A DNA stretch of 64,000 nt from NCBI RefSeq assembly GCF_001431405.1, contig NZ_LDJL01000004.1, positions 62,001-126,000 on the forward strand. Reading direction: 5' to 3'. The notes beneath the pieces are model-generated. The model was not told where the DNA came from, made no database searches, and worked only from the letters and a program-made list of their open reading frames with translations. The DNA comes from Pseudoxanthomonas dokdonensis. GTDB taxonomy: Bacteria > Pseudomonadota > Gammaproteobacteria > Xanthomonadales > Xanthomonadaceae. Positions 1 to 9,498 of the stretch are shown in pieces; within the stretch, counting starts at the first letter, position 1; each line of letters begins with the position of its first letter. Made by a program: the position numbers and the translations under genes.

Positions 1-907
1 GCAGCAGATGGCCGACCGCTGGCTGCACCCGCAACTGCGACGGCAACGCAATCGCGCGCTGCAGCTGGACCGTCGGCCGGATCAGTTGCCAACGGTCGAT
101 GACCTGCTGCGGATCGACTGCTGGCTCGGTACCCGGGTCGGCCGAACTGGCCAGGCCGCGAACGCGATCCCGGCAGACATCGATCAAGCCACGCAGGGTG
201 ATGGCGTCGCCACGCACCTGCGCACTGTCGCTGAGCTCGGCGATGTCGTCGACCAGCAGGGTCATGGTCGCCAATGGCGTGTTGAGTTCATGCGCCACCG
301 CCGCGGCGTGGGTGGCCAGGGCGACAATGCCCTCGTTGCGGGCGAAACGCTCGCGCAGCATCGCCAGTTCGCGCTCACGCTGGCGCAGCGCGGCGACCAG
401 CCGGGTCGAGAAATACAGCACCACCGCGGCCGACAGCACGAAGTTGACCGCCATTCCCCACAAATGCAGGTTGAAGCCATTGCCATGCGCGTGTGGCAGC
501 GGGATGCCGTAGGCGGCGCTCAAACCGTAGCCCAGCAGGCAGGCGGCGGCGGTCGCCATCACCCAGCCGATCGGCAGGGCCAGGGCCGCGACCGCGATGA
601 TCAACAGGAACATCGAGCCGAACGGGTTGCTGATGCCGCCACTGCAGCCGACCAGCCACGCCAGTACCGCCACGTCGACCAGCATGTGCGCGAACGCCCA
701 GCCAGGACGGTCGCCCTGCAGCCGTCGGCTCTGCCAGCCGGCAAACAGATTGAACGCCGCCAGCACCGCGATGCCGGCCCATAGCGGTGCCTGTCGCAGT
801 GGCAGGCCCATCACATGGACCGCCACCAGCACGCTGATGGTCTGGCCGATGATGGCGACCCAGCGCAGGTTGCACAGGGTCCGCAGGAACGTGGGAGGCG
901 CGGGCAT
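1..907 (-). CDS. RegB/PrrB-family redox sensor histidine kinase (C-terminus cut by window edge)
   Basis: About 302 codons are visible, starting at ATG 907-905 and running off the left edge without a stop. The N-terminal half is a set of membrane helices. A loop at residues 90-96 reads GGISNPF, matching the GGxxNPF heptapeptide of RegB/PrrB sensors, which is known to take part in ubiquinone sensing. The phosphoacceptor box follows, with HELNTPL and His at about residue 206. The last visible residues (AVGHLL) look like the start of the N box, so roughly 100-150 residues of ATPase domain lie outside. The family phosphorylates a RegA/PrrA-type regulator in response to the redox state of the quinone pool. 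A regA partner is expected just past the edge, but that is inference. The kinase family is firm; the RegB assignment rests on the heptapeptide and H-box sequence. Confidence 0.85.
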   Translation of the reverse strand, partial: MPAPPTFLRTLCNLRWVAIIGQTISVLVAVHVMGLPLRQAPLWAGIAVLAAFNLFAGWQSRRLQGDRPGWAFAHMLVDVAVLAWLVGCSGGISNPFGSMFLLIIAVAALALPIGWVMATAAACLLGYGLSAAYGIPLPHAHGNGFNLHLWGMAVNFVLSAAVVLYFSTRLVAALRQRERELAMLRERFARNEGIVALATHAAAVAHELNTPLATMTLLVDDIAELSDSAQVRGDAITLRGLIDVCRDRVRGLASSADPGTEPAVDPQQVIDRWQLIRPTVQLQRAIALPSQLRVQPAVGHLL

Positions 908-1019
908 GGGCGCGATCCTAGAGCATCGCCACGGCGATGGCCCGCGACAATCCGTCGCAGCAGGTGAACGGCGCCGCGACGGCCTGCTGCCTGGCCGCCA
1001 AGACGGTCTAAAATAGGGC

Positions 1020-2285
1020 ATGCCTGACGCCATCACCCGCCCCACGCCTCCTGCCACTGCCGCCGCCTGGTCCCGTCGCGACACCCATCCCGTCAATATC
1101 GGCGGTATCTGGGTCGGTGGCGGCAAGCCGGTGGTGGTGCAGTCGATGACCAATACCGACACCGCCGATGTCGCCTCCAGCGTCAGGCAGGTCGCCGATT
1201 TGTGGCGCGCCGGCTCGGAGCTGGTGCGGCTGACGGTCAACAACCCGGAGTCGGCGGCGGCCATCCCGCGCATCCGTGAAAAGCTCGACATGATGGGCGT
1301 GCCGGTGCCGTTGATCGGTGACTTCCACTACAACGGCCACCAGTTGCTGGCCGCCGAGCCGGCCTGCGCCCAGGCGCTGTCCAAGTACCGCATCAATCCC
1401 GGCAATGTCGGTTTCGGCCGCAAGAAGGATCTGCAGTTCGGCCAGCTGATCGAATTCGCCATCCGCTACGACAAGCCGGTCCGCATCGGCGCCAACTGGG
1501 GCTCGCTGGATCAATCGCTGGCCGCGCAGCTGATGGATGAAAACTCGCAGCGCGCCGATCCCTGGGATGCCGGCCGGGTACTGCGCGAGGCGCTGATCCG
1601 TTCGGCGCTGGATTCGGCGGAAAAAGCCGTTGAAATCGGTTTACCACGTGACCGGATCGTGTTGTCGGCCAAGGTCAGCGGGGTCCAGGAACTGATTGCG
1701 GTGTACCGCGATCTGGCCCAGCGCTCGCAGTTCGCGTTGCATCTGGGCCTGACCGAGGCCGGCATCGGCAGCAAGGGCATCGTCGCCTCGTCGGCGGCGC
1801 TGGCGGTGCTGATGCAGGAAGGCATCGGTGACACCATCCGCATCTCGCTGACGCCGGAACCGGGCCAGCCACGAACCCAGGAAGTGATCGTCGCCCAGGA
1901 ACTGCTGCAGACCACCGGTCAACGTGCGTTCACGCCCATGGTCACCGCCTGCCCGGGTTGCGGCCGGACCACGTCGGAATTCTTCCAGGAGCTGGCGAAA
2001 GTGGTGCAGAACCACGTGCGCGGCAAGATGCCGGAATGGAAGATCAGCCATCCGGGCGCGGAGAACATGACCCTGGCGGTGATGGGCTGCGTGGTCAACG
2101 GGCCCGGCGAGTCGCGCCACGCCAACATCGGTATTTCCCTGCCCGGTACCGGCGAGGCGCCGGCGGCACCGGTGTTCGTCGATGGCGAGAAAAAGCTGAC
2201 CCTGCGCGGTGACAACATCGCCCAGGAATTCGTTGCCCTGATCGACGAGTACGTCGAAGCCAACTACTCGCGTGTCGCCAGCTGA
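1020..2285 (+). CDS. ispG: 4-hydroxy-3-methylbut-2-en-1-yl diphosphate synthase IspG (GcpE)
   Basis: 421 residues, normal for the bacterial IspG family. The enzyme makes HMBPP from MEcPP in the non-mevalonate isoprenoid pathway, using a [4Fe-4S] cluster and flavodoxin or ferredoxin electrons. The N-terminal TIM-barrel carries the family's substrate-binding stretches ([28 protein letters not shown]). The C-terminal cluster ligands are present as TACPGCGRT (Cys about 311 and 314) and [11 protein letters not shown] (Cys about 357). A PAP2 phosphatase gene overlaps its 3' end by 14 bases, suggesting co-transcription. Confidence 0.97.
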   Translation: MPDAITRPTPPATAAAWSRRDTHPVNIGGIWVGGGKPVVVQSMTNTDTADVASSVRQVADLWRAGSELVRLTVNNPESAAAIPRIREKLDMMGVPVPLIGDFHYNGHQLLAAEPACAQALSKYRINPGNVGFGRKKDLQFGQLIEFAIRYDKPVRIGANWGSLDQSLAAQLMDENSQRADPWDAGRVLREALIRSALDSAEKAVEIGLPRDRIVLSAKVSGVQELIAVYRDLAQRSQFALHLGLTEAGIGSKGIVASSAALAVLMQEGIGDTIRISLTPEPGQPRTQEVIVAQELLQTTGQRAFTPMVTACPGCGRTTSEFFQELAKVVQNHVRGKMPEWKISHPGAENMTLAVMGCVVNGPGESRHANIGISLPGTGEAPAAPVFVDGEKKLTLRGDNIAQEFVALIDEYVEANYSRVAS

Positions 2286-2961
2286 CACCTTGGCCCAGGG
2301 CGCGCGCGTCATCATTGCGCTGTTCCGTCGCCATCCGGCGCGGATCGCCCTGCTGTTCATCGGCCTGTTGCTGCCGCTGTGGCTGTTTGCAGAGCTGGCC
2401 GATGAAGTCCACGAGCTCGAGGATTTCTATTTCGACGCGCCATTGCTGCATGGTGCTCGTGCCATCGCTGGCCCGTGGCTGGACAGGTTGTTCGTCGGCA
2501 TTTCCGCGCTGGGCTATCAGTACGGGGTGATTCCGGCCGACGTGCTGGTGGTGCTGGTGCTGCTGGCCAGACGCTACTGGCGCCGCGCCGGCTTCGCCGC
2601 GGCCGCGTTCATCGGTTCGGCGCTGCTGAACATCGCCAGCAAACAGTTTTTCCAGCGCGACCGGCCCAGCCTGTGGGAGTCGATCGCACCAGAGACCACC
2701 TACAGTTTTCCCAGCGGCCATGCGATGGGTTCAATGACGCTGGCGATGGTGTTGATCCTGCTGGCCTGGCCAACGCGCTGGCGCTGGTGGGTAATGATTG
2801 CCGCGCTTGGCTTTACCGTGCTGGTCGGCTTGTCGCGGGTCTACCTGGGCGTGCATTACCCGTCGGACATCCTCGCTGGCTGGGCTGCCGGCATGGCCTG
2901 GGTCGTCGGCTTGTACCTGGCGCTGTTCACGCCCAAGAGAAACACCCTCCCTTCATCGTAG
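2272..2961 (+). CDS. PAP2-family membrane phosphatase
   Basis: 229 residues with five or six hydrophobic segments. All three PAP2 signatures are present: KQFFQRDRP (Lys about 124), PSGH (about 147-150) and [12 protein letters not shown] (about 189-200), which together form the vanadium-peroxidase-like phosphatase site. Such enzymes dephosphorylate membrane lipids, for example undecaprenyl diphosphate or phosphatidylglycerophosphate; the substrate here is unknown. Neighbouring ispG makes undecaprenyl pyrophosphatase activity attractive, but that is inference. The first possible start is GTG 2272, overlapping ispG; TTG 2290 is an alternative. The TAG stop is supplied by the first GTAG palindrome of the adjacent repeat array. 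Confidence 0.9.
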   Translation: MSPADTLAQGARVIIALFRRHPARIALLFIGLLLPLWLFAELADEVHELEDFYFDAPLLHGARAIAGPWLDRLFVGISALGYQYGVIPADVLVVLVLLARRYWRRAGFAAAAFIGSALLNIASKQFFQRDRPSLWESIAPETTYSFPSGHAMGSMTLAMVLILLAWPTRWRWWVMIAALGFTVLVGLSRVYLGVHYPSDILAGWAAGMAWVVGLYLALFTPKRNTLPSS

Positions 2962-3441
2962 AGCGCAGCTTGCTGCGCCGCTCTGCGTGCAGCGTCCAGC
3001 CGGTATCTCCCGCCGGGTTTCCAGCGCAGCAAGCTGCGCTCTACGGGCAGGGAGAGCCGCCATCCATGTTTCAGGTGCGATTGCTGTTGTAGAGCGCAGC
3101 TTGCTGCGCTGCTCTGCGTGCACCGTCCGCTCGGTATCGCCTGCCGGGTTTCCAGCGCAGCAAGCTGCGCTCTACGGGCAGGGAGAGCCGCCATCCATGT
3201 TTCAGGTGCGATTGCTGTTGTAGAGCGCAGCTTGCTGCGCTGCTCTGCGTGCACCGTCCAGCCGATATCGCCTGCCGGGTTTCCAGCGCAGCAAGCTGCG
3301 CTCTACGGGCAGGGAGTGCCGCCATCCATATTTCAGGTGTGATTGCTGTTGTAGAGCGCAGCTTGCTGCGCTGCTCTGCGTGCACCGTCCAGCCGATATC
3401 GCCTGCCGGGTTTCCAGCGCAGCAAGCTGCGCTCTACGGGG
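2958..3441. repeat. 131-bp tandem array of GTAG-headed palindromes (3.7 copies)
   Basis: Four units start at 2958, 3089, 3220 and 3351, an exact 131-bp period. The fourth unit is cut after its second arm. Each unit has a left arm GTAGAGCGCAGC-TTGCTGCGC (21 bases) and a right arm that is its near reverse complement ending in CTAC, about 66 bases later (arms at 2958-2978/3024-3044, 3089-3109/3155-3175, 3220-3240/3286-3306 and 3351-3371/3417-3437). Each arm is also a palindrome by itself. The head tetranucleotide GTAG and the paired inverted layout match the REP class known in Stenotrophomonas (GTAG/SMAG REPs, linked to RAYT transposases). No transposase gene is in the window. This array fills most of the 494 bases between the PAP2 gene and the DMT gene. 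Confidence 0.95.
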
Positions 3442-3455
3442 AAACGGGTAGCCGA

Positions 3456-4370
3456 TTATTCGCCTGGTGTCGCCGCTTCACTGACCGCCCGCGATTGCGC
3501 GCGCCGTGCCAGCACTGCTTCGCGATGGGCGATATAGGCATTGGCGCCGAGGATGATTGCCGCACCAATCCAGGTCCACAGACCGACGTTTTCGCCAAAC
3601 CACAGCCAGCCAGCGGTGGCGACCAGCGGCAGCTGCATGAAGCTGATCGGGGTCAATGCCGACACTTCGCCCGGCTTCAAGGCATGGGTCCAGAACACCT
3701 GGCCAGCGGTGCCGAACAGCCCGGCGCCCACCACCCACAGCCAGGCGATGCCTTGCGGCCATTGCCAGACCAGCAGCGCCGGCAACAGCGACATCGGCAC
3801 CCAGAACAGGTAGGTGTACAGGACGATGGTGTTGGCGGCATCGACCCGCGACAGCTGCTTGATCTGGATCGCGACCACGCCACTGAGCACGGCCGCGGTC
3901 AGTGCGATCAGGGTACCGGCGGAAAATGACGAAGAACCCGGCTGGACGATGATCAACACACCGATGAAACCGACCGCCACCGCAACCCAGCGGCGCGTGC
4001 GCACATGTTCGCCAAGGAACACCGCCGCGGCGATGGTGACGAACACCGGGGTCGAATAGGAAATCGAAATCGCCTGCGCCAGCGGCAGGTGGCCGATCGC
4101 CCAGAAGCCACACAGCATCGAGCCGATGCCGATCGCGCAGCGCACGAAATAACGCGGCAGTTGCCGGCTGCGCAGCGACGCCGGGTCCATCCGCATCACC
4201 AGCGGCAGTACTGCCAGCAGGCCGAACAGATTGCGGAAGAAGGCGATTTCGAAGGTATGCAGTGATTGCGAGGCCAGGCGGATGGCGATAGCCATGATCC
4301 CGAACGACAAGGTGCTGGCCAGCATCAGGCCGGCCGCCTTCATCGGCATCGCCGGTGCCGCGGAATTCAC
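3456..4370 (-). CDS. EamA/DMT-superfamily transporter
   Basis: 304 residues forming about ten hydrophobic segments in two EamA repeats (about 10-145 and 155-285), the standard size for the ten-helix drug/metabolite transporter group. These are inner-membrane exporters or exchangers; the substrate cannot be told from sequence. The GTG start overlaps the murB stop as GTGA, so it is probably translated together with murB and pyrD. The C-terminal tail is charged and cytoplasmic in character. Confidence 0.88.
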   Translation of the reverse strand: MNSAAPAMPMKAAGLMLASTLSFGIMAIAIRLASQSLHTFEIAFFRNLFGLLAVLPLVMRMDPASLRSRQLPRYFVRCAIGIGSMLCGFWAIGHLPLAQAISISYSTPVFVTIAAAVFLGEHVRTRRWVAVAVGFIGVLIIVQPGSSSFSAGTLIALTAAVLSGVVAIQIKQLSRVDAANTIVLYTYLFWVPMSLLPALLVWQWPQGIAWLWVVGAGLFGTAGQVFWTHALKPGEVSALTPISFMQLPLVATAGWLWFGENVGLWTWIGAAIILGANAYIAHREAVLARRAQSRAVSEAATPGE

Positions 4371-5410
4371 CAGCGGGCGCCGATGATCCGTGGTTCGGGC
4401 TCTATTTCGACCCCGAATGCTTCTTCCACCGAGGTTGCGATGCGGCGGCCGATGGACAGCATCTGCGGGCCACTGGCATGACCGTGGTTGACCAGCACCA
4501 GGGCGTGGCTGTCGGCGACGCCACCATCGCCTTCGCGGAAGCCTTTCCAGCCGCAGGCGTCGATCATCCAGGCGGCGGAGATCTTGCGGCTGCCGGCATC
4601 GGGGCCGGCGAACACCGGCAACGACGGATGCCTGGCCAGCAAGGCGTCGGCCTGTTGCACATCGATGATCGGATTCTTGAAGAAGCTGCCGGCGTTGCCG
4701 ATCAGCGCCGGGTCCGGCAGCTTGCGCTGGCGGATACGGATCACCGCCTGGGCCACGTCGCTGGCGTTGGGCTGCTGGATGCCCATCGCCTGCAGCTCTT
4801 CGCCGATGCCGGCATAGTCCAGTTGCAACGGTGCCTGCCGTGGCAACAGGAACTGCACGCTGGTAACGATGAAGCGGTCGACTTCGCGCTTGAACACGCT
4901 GTCGCGATAGGCAAACCCGCAGGCGGCGCGATCAAGTTGCACCCAGCGCTGCTGCTGGCGATCCCAGGCATCGACCTGATGGATGTAGTCGCCGACTTCG
5001 CGGCCGTAGGCACCGATGTTCTGGATCGGCGCGGCGCCGACGGTGCCGGGGATCAGGGCCAGGTTTTCCAGCCCGCACAAGCCTTGTTGCAGGCTCCACA
5101 TCACCAGCTCATGCCAGCCGACGCCGGCATCGACATGGATGCGTACCTTGCCGTCGCGTTCGTCCAGTATCTGCCGCTGGCCACTGCTGAACTGCAGCAC
5201 CGCGCCGGCTGGATTGCCGGCGAACAGCAGATTGCTGCCACCGCCCAGCACCAGCAGCGGTGCCATCACCGCCTGCGGCAATGACAGCACCCGCGGCAGG
5301 GCGGCGGCGTCATCGAGTTCGATCAGCCACGGCGCAACCGCGGCGACGCCGAGCGTGTTGCGGTCATCCAGCGCGACGTCCTGGCGCAGGCGATAGGGCG
5401 CCGCACTCAT
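4367..5410 (-). CDS. murB: UDP-N-acetylenolpyruvoylglucosamine reductase MurB
   Basis: 347 residues, close to E. coli MurB (342). It reduces UDP-GlcNAc-enolpyruvate to UDP-MurNAc with NADPH and FAD in the cytoplasmic stage of peptidoglycan synthesis. The FAD-binding segment VLGGGSNLL is at about 54-62. [10 protein letters not shown] at about 240 carries the catalytic Ser, and YRDSVFK marks a type I enzyme. The start at 5410 gives [10 protein letters not shown] and overlaps the pyrD stop as ATGA; an upstream in-frame extension is possible but lacks family similarity. Confidence 0.96.
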   Translation of the reverse strand: MSAAPYRLRQDVALDDRNTLGVAAVAPWLIELDDAAALPRVLSLPQAVMAPLLVLGGGSNLLFAGNPAGAVLQFSSGQRQILDERDGKVRIHVDAGVGWHELVMWSLQQGLCGLENLALIPGTVGAAPIQNIGAYGREVGDYIHQVDAWDRQQQRWVQLDRAACGFAYRDSVFKREVDRFIVTSVQFLLPRQAPLQLDYAGIGEELQAMGIQQPNASDVAQAVIRIRQRKLPDPALIGNAGSFFKNPIIDVQQADALLARHPSLPVFAGPDAGSRKISAAWMIDACGWKGFREGDGGVADSHALVLVNHGHASGPQMLSIGRRIATSVEEAFGVEIEPEPRIIGARW

Positions 5411-6462
5411 GCAGGTTCGACCGAACCACGGCTGGGCGCTTCGCGCCGACGGCGCATCGCCTCGACGCATTCGCCAATCAGTTCCGGGCCGCGGTAGACC
5501 AGCCCGCTGTAGCATTGCACCAGCGATGCACCGGCCGACATCTTGGCCACCGCATCGGCGCCGGACAGAATGCCGCCGACACCTATCAACGGCATGTTGT
5601 CGGGCAGGCGGGTGCGCAGGCGGCGCAGCACCGTGGTCGCCTGGCCCATCAACGGCGCGCCGGACAAACCGCCGGTTTCGTTGGCATGGCGATGGTCCTG
5701 CACGCTGATCCGCGAGACGGTGGTGTTGGTGGCGATGACGCCGTCCACCGACAGATCGGTCAGCACCCGGGCGACCGCGTCGATGTCTTCATCGGACAGG
5801 TCCGGTGCCACCTTGACCAGCATCGGCACCCGTTTGCCGTGTTGCGCGCCCAACGACTCCTGGCGTTCGCGCAGGCTGCCGATCAACTGTCGCAGTGCCT
5901 GTTCTTCCTGCAGCTCGCGCAGGCCGGCGGTATTGGGCGAGGAGATGTTGATGGTGATGTAGTCGGCCAGCGGATAGACCCGCTCCAGGCAGTAAAGGTA
6001 GTCATCGGCGGCGCGCTCGTTGGCGGTGTCCTTGTTCTTGCCGATGTTGATGCCCAGCAGGCCGCTCTTGCGTTGCGCACGCTCGACATTGCGCACCAGC
6101 GCGTCGACGCCCTGGTTGTTGAAGCCGAGCCGGTTGATGACCGCGCGATGGTGCGAGAGCCGGAACATCCGCGGGGTCGGATTACCCGCCTGCGGTCGCG
6201 GGGTGACCGTGCCGATTTCGACAAAGCCGAAACCCAGCGCCAGCAGCGCGTCGATATGTTCGCCGTTCTTGTCCAGGCCCGCGGCCAGCCCGACCGGATT
6301 GGGAAACTGCAGGCCAAGCACCCGGGTCGGCATCGGCGTCACTGCCGGTGCCAGCAACGGCAGGGCGCCGCTGCGGTAGGCCAGTTCGATGCCCTTGAGG
6401 CCAAGGCCATGGGCGCGCTCGGCATTGAAGGCGAACAACAGGGGACGTGCTAGCGAATACAT
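5407..6462 (-). CDS. pyrD: Dihydroorotate dehydrogenase (quinone), class 2
   Basis: 351 residues. It oxidises dihydroorotate to orotate with FMN, passing electrons to the quinone pool at the inner membrane; this is the fourth step of pyrimidine synthesis. The N-terminal amphipathic helix ([18 protein letters not shown]) is typical of membrane-associated class 2 enzymes. [10 protein letters not shown] binds FMN, and NISSPNT at about 173-179 carries the catalytic Ser. ATG 6462 is preferred over an upstream TTG because it follows the methyltransferase stop (6464) by one base and matches family N-termini. Overlaps murB by four bases. pyrC is elsewhere in the window (53.7 kb). Confidence 0.96.
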   Translation of the reverse strand: MYSLARPLLFAFNAERAHGLGLKGIELAYRSGALPLLAPAVTPMPTRVLGLQFPNPVGLAAGLDKNGEHIDALLALGFGFVEIGTVTPRPQAGNPTPRMFRLSHHRAVINRLGFNNQGVDALVRNVERAQRKSGLLGINIGKNKDTANERAADDYLYCLERVYPLADYITINISSPNTAGLRELQEEQALRQLIGSLRERQESLGAQHGKRVPMLVKVAPDLSDEDIDAVARVLTDLSVDGVIATNTTVSRISVQDHRHANETGGLSGAPLMGQATTVLRRLRTRLPDNMPLIGVGGILSGADAVAKMSAGASLVQCYSGLVYRGPELIGECVEAMRRRREAPSRGSVEPA

Positions 6463-6463
6463 G

Positions 6464-7235
6464 TCAGGCGGGGGTTCCGACAAAGATGCGGGTGTCGTAT
6501 TTCAGGTCGACCAGGCCATCGACGGCGGTCTGCTCGTATAACCCGTGCAGGACGGCAAGCATGGCGTCGTGGCGCGGGTGGCCGGGCGGGCGGGGGAGCA
6601 TAGGAGGATGACAGCAGGCGGCCACGCAGGCCATCGAAATCGAGCAGCTGGTGATTGTCGAAACTGGCCATGCCACGCAATCCATCACCGAGCCACTCGC
6701 ACATGCTGACGTCATCGGGATAGCGCTCGGCGACCGAGGCGTAATCGCTGCCATAGTCGCGCAACAGCGCTTCGTAGCCTTCCAGGAAGGCGCTGCCGGT
6801 GACTGGGCGGCTGTTCCAGAACACCACCATCAGTCCGTCCGGTTTCAGGATGCGCTGCCATTCGCGCTTCACCGCCGCCTTGTCGAACCAGTGGAAAGCC
6901 TGTGCCGCACTAACCACGTCGACGCTGGCATCGGCCAGGGTGGTGGCCTCGGCGCTGCCATCAACGGCGCTGAAGCCGGGGTGGCCTGCCAGGGCCTCTA
7001 CCGCCGCCGCGCGCATTGCCGCATTCGGCTCGACCGCGACCACCGGATGCCCGGCCTGCAGGAACAGCTGCGAGGAAATGCCGGTACCGGCGCCGATGTC
7101 GGCGACCACATCGCCTGCTTTCATGCCCTGGGTGGCATACAGCCACGGCAGCAACTGGGCCGGGTAACCGGGCCGGTAGCGCACGTAATCCGCTACCCGG
7201 TTACTGAAGCGTTCGGTGGGGGCATCCGCGCTCAT
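6464..7235 (-). pseudogene. SAM-dependent methyltransferase with a frameshift
   Basis: From ATG 7235 the frame encodes a class I methyltransferase. ADIGAGTGISSQL is the SAM-binding motif I, followed by DVVSAAQAFHWF and ILKPDGLMVVFWN. The frame holds good family sequence to LLSSSYAP at about 6600, then turns into Arg/Pro-rich nonsense ending at 6450, inside pyrD. The expected C-terminus (PGHPRHDAMLAVL, then [11 protein letters not shown] and a stop at 6464) continues in the adjacent frame. The shift falls in a C-rich run near 6589-6600 (CCCCCGCCCGCCCGG) that includes a CCCG/CCCG doubling. This is either a one-base excess (or equivalent) in a homopolymer, so possibly a sequencing error, or a recent inactivation. 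The rest of the gene shows no decay. Confidence 0.8.
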
Positions 7236-7315
7236 GTCGTCGGCAGTTCCGGAAATATCCGTGCAAGTTTAAACAACCACGCCGCAGCATGTCAGTGCCG
7301 GCAGGCCGGCAAACG

Positions 7316-7348
7316 CATCCGGCCGCCCCGAAACGGAGCGGCCGGATG
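7316..7348 (-). terminator. Terminator-like hairpin after the aldehyde dehydrogenase gene
   Basis: An 11-bp perfect stem, CATCCGGCCGC (7316-7326) with GCGGCCGGATG (7338-7348), lies 46 bases past the aldehyde dehydrogenase stop on the minus strand. The following sequence is only weakly T-rich (CGTTTG), so termination efficiency is uncertain. Confidence 0.6.
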
Positions 7349-7393
7349 GGTCACTGGTGCGGGCAATACCCGCCGGAAGGCGGGAAAAAGCCG

Positions 7394-8926
7394 TTACAGG
7401 TCGAATTTGATGCCCTGCGCCAGCGGCAGCGAATCCGAATAGTTGATGGTGTTGGTCTGCCGGCGCATGTAGGCCTTCCAGGCGTCGGAGCCGGATTCGC
7501 GGCCACCGCCGGTTTCCTTTTCGCCACCAAACGCGCCGCCGATTTCGGCGCCGCTGGTGCCGATGTTGACGTTGGCGATGCCGCAGTCACTGCCGGCTGC
7601 CGACAGGAACTGCTCGGCGGCTTTCAGGTTCTGGGTGAAGATCGCCGACGACAGGCCTTGCGGCACCGCGTTCTGCATCTCGATCGCCTCATCCAGGGTC
7701 TTGTACTTCATCACGTACATGATCGGCGCAAAGGTCTCGTGCTGGACAATTTCGTCGGCATTGCTGAGGCCGCTGATGATGGTCGGCAGGACGAAATTGC
7801 CCGGCCGGTCGATGGCGGTGCCACCGGTTTCGACCTTGCCGCCGCTGGCCTTGGCCTTGGCCACCGAATCCAGGAACTGCTGTACCGCGGCCGGGCTGTT
7901 GAGCGGGCCCATCAGGTTGCTGGGGTCGGTCGGGTCGCCAATCTTGCCTTCGACCTGCTTGTAGGCTTTGACCAGCGTCGCCAGCACGTCGTCGTAAATC
8001 GCTTCATGGACCAGCAGGCGGCGGGTGCTGGTGCAGCGCTGGCCGCAGGTGCCGACGGCGCCGAACACGATTCCCGGCACCGCCAGTTTGAGGTCGGCCG
8101 ATTCGTCGAGGATGATCGCGTTGTTGCCGCCCAGTTCCAGCAGGCTGCGGCCCATGCGGCGGGCCACGCGCTCACCGACGGTGCGGCCGACGGCGGTGGA
8201 ACCGGTGAAGCTGATCAGCGGGATGCGCTTGTCATCGACAAACTTCTCGGCCAGCTCGGTGCCGGCGTCGTTGATCAGGAAGAAGATGTCCGGGAAGCCG
8301 GCGGCCTTCAGCGCTTCGTTGCAGATCTTGATGCTGGCGATGGCGGTCAGCGGGGTCTTGTTGGACGGCTTCCAGATGCAGATGTCGCCACAGACTGCGG
8401 CCAGGCAGGCATTCCACGCCCACACCGCGACCGGGAAGTTGAACGCACTGATGATGCCGACCAGGCCCAGCGGCTGGTACTGCTCGTACATGCGGTGGCC
8501 AGGGCGCTCCGAATGCATGGTGTAGCCATACAACATGCGCGACTGGCCGACGGCGAAATCGGCAATGTCGATCATTTCCTGCACTTCGCCATCGCCTTCG
8601 GGCTTGCTCTTGCCCATTTCCAGCGCTACCAGCGAACCCAGCGCGTCCTTGTGCTTGCGCAGTGCTTCGCCGCACAGGCGGATGGCCTCGCCACGGCGCG
8701 GGGCCGGGGTCGTGCGCCAGATCTTGAACGCTTCCTGCGCCCGCGCCACCACGGTTTCATAGTCAGCCGCACTGGTCGCATGGACTTCGGCGATGACCTC
8801 GTTGGTGGTCGGATTGATCGACTGCAGGGTGCCAGCCTCGGTGCTGGTGGACCATTCGTCCCGGCCCAGATAGGTGCCGGAATTGGTTTTGCCGAGGCCA
8901 AGAGCCTTGAAAATGTCTGCGGTCAT
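7394..8926 (-). CDS. amaB: ALDH7-family dehydrogenase (alpha-aminoadipic semialdehyde / piperideine-6-carboxylate dehydrogenase type)
   Basis: 510 residues, the size of the ALDH7 family, with extended similarity to human ALDH7A1 (antiquitin). It has [20 protein letters not shown] (NAD-binding), [10 protein letters not shown] with the general-base Glu at about 266, and [12 protein letters not shown] with the catalytic Cys at about 297. The end [17 protein letters not shown] is a hallmark of this family. Known members oxidise alpha-aminoadipic semialdehyde in lysine breakdown (AmaB in Pseudomonas), but also betaine and lipid aldehydes. No other lysine catabolic gene is nearby, so the physiological substrate is inferred. 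The gene stands alone, ends at a hairpin, and is encoded downstream of tRNA-Arg on the same strand. Confidence 0.92.
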   Translation of the reverse strand: MTADIFKALGLGKTNSGTYLGRDEWSTSTEAGTLQSINPTTNEVIAEVHATSAADYETVVARAQEAFKIWRTTPAPRRGEAIRLCGEALRKHKDALGSLVALEMGKSKPEGDGEVQEMIDIADFAVGQSRMLYGYTMHSERPGHRMYEQYQPLGLVGIISAFNFPVAVWAWNACLAAVCGDICIWKPSNKTPLTAIASIKICNEALKAAGFPDIFFLINDAGTELAEKFVDDKRIPLISFTGSTAVGRTVGERVARRMGRSLLELGGNNAIILDESADLKLAVPGIVFGAVGTCGQRCTSTRRLLVHEAIYDDVLATLVKAYKQVEGKIGDPTDPSNLMGPLNSPAAVQQFLDSVAKAKASGGKVETGGTAIDRPGNFVLPTIISGLSNADEIVQHETFAPIMYVMKYKTLDEAIEMQNAVPQGLSSAIFTQNLKAAEQFLSAAGSDCGIANVNIGTSGAEIGGAFGGEKETGGGRESGSDAWKAYMRRQTNTINYSDSLPLAQGIKFDL

Positions 8927-9148
8927 GTATTACTCCAGAAAAACGGGTTCGGGCGCGGCTAGCCGGCGCCGGAGGAACCCCGATTTTAGCAGACCGGCCG
9001 GTCCAACCCGACCCCGCCCATGGCTGCGAGCCGGCAGCCGGGCACGCGGACGTGGGCTGCCGACAGTGATCGGCGCCGGCAGCGGGACTCGAACGGGATC
9101 TGCCGCACAAGCCAGCGTGGCCGGCCGCGTAGCGGGCAATGGCGCCGA

Positions 9149-9225
9149 TGGTGACCCCGAGTGGATTCGAACCACTGACCTTCCCCTTAGGAGGGGGACG
9201 CTCTATCCAGCTGAGCTACGGGGCC
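9149..9225 (-). tRNA. tRNA-Arg (anticodon CCT)
   Basis: On the minus strand a full cloverleaf can be folded. The 5' acceptor GGCCCCG pairs with CGGGGTC (one G-T wobble). The D-arm is GCTCAGCTGGATAGAGC, and the anticodon loop CTCCTAA gives CCT, reading AGG. The T-loop is GTTCGAATC, and CCA is encoded. The length is 77 bases with CCA. Confidence 0.96.
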
Positions 9226-9498
9226 GAGGGCGGGCATTCTCGCATGATTGGCTCGAACCGCGCAGCGGGCCGGGGCTGGGGCTGACGCCAGACGATTGCG
9301 GCGGCGTCCGAGGATGGCAGTGTTGGGAAAAGCCCGGTCCGACCGCGCGACCGCCGCGGCATGTGGCCGCAGCGCGAATGATGGACTGTCAATGTGACGC
9401 GGAGATGGCCTATCTTGCCATTGCCCGTCGACGTCGCTTGCTGCGCGGCTCAACGCATTCAATATCTGAACTATTACACCTCATTCGAGGACGAAAGC

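Noticed and set aside
2958-3441. Possible CRISPR array (regular 131-bp spacing)
   Set aside because: Spacers between repeats are also repeated, the repeat arms are REP palindromes with a GTAG head, and no cas gene is present.
2856-3929. Short repeat-containing frames on both strands across the tandem array
   Set aside because: They consist of the translated 131-bp repeat and have no ribosome site or family match.
3456-5515. An upstream extension of murB to 5515
   Set aside because: The extra 35 residues overlap pyrD, are Arg/Pro-rich and are not seen in MurB; ATG 5410 overlaps the pyrD stop as ATGA.
7289-8962. A 557-codon open frame on the plus strand
   Set aside because: It lies opposite the aldehyde dehydrogenase gene, which has complete family motifs; the plus-strand product is His/Gly/Arg-rich and resembles nothing. 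It is a high-GC shadow frame.
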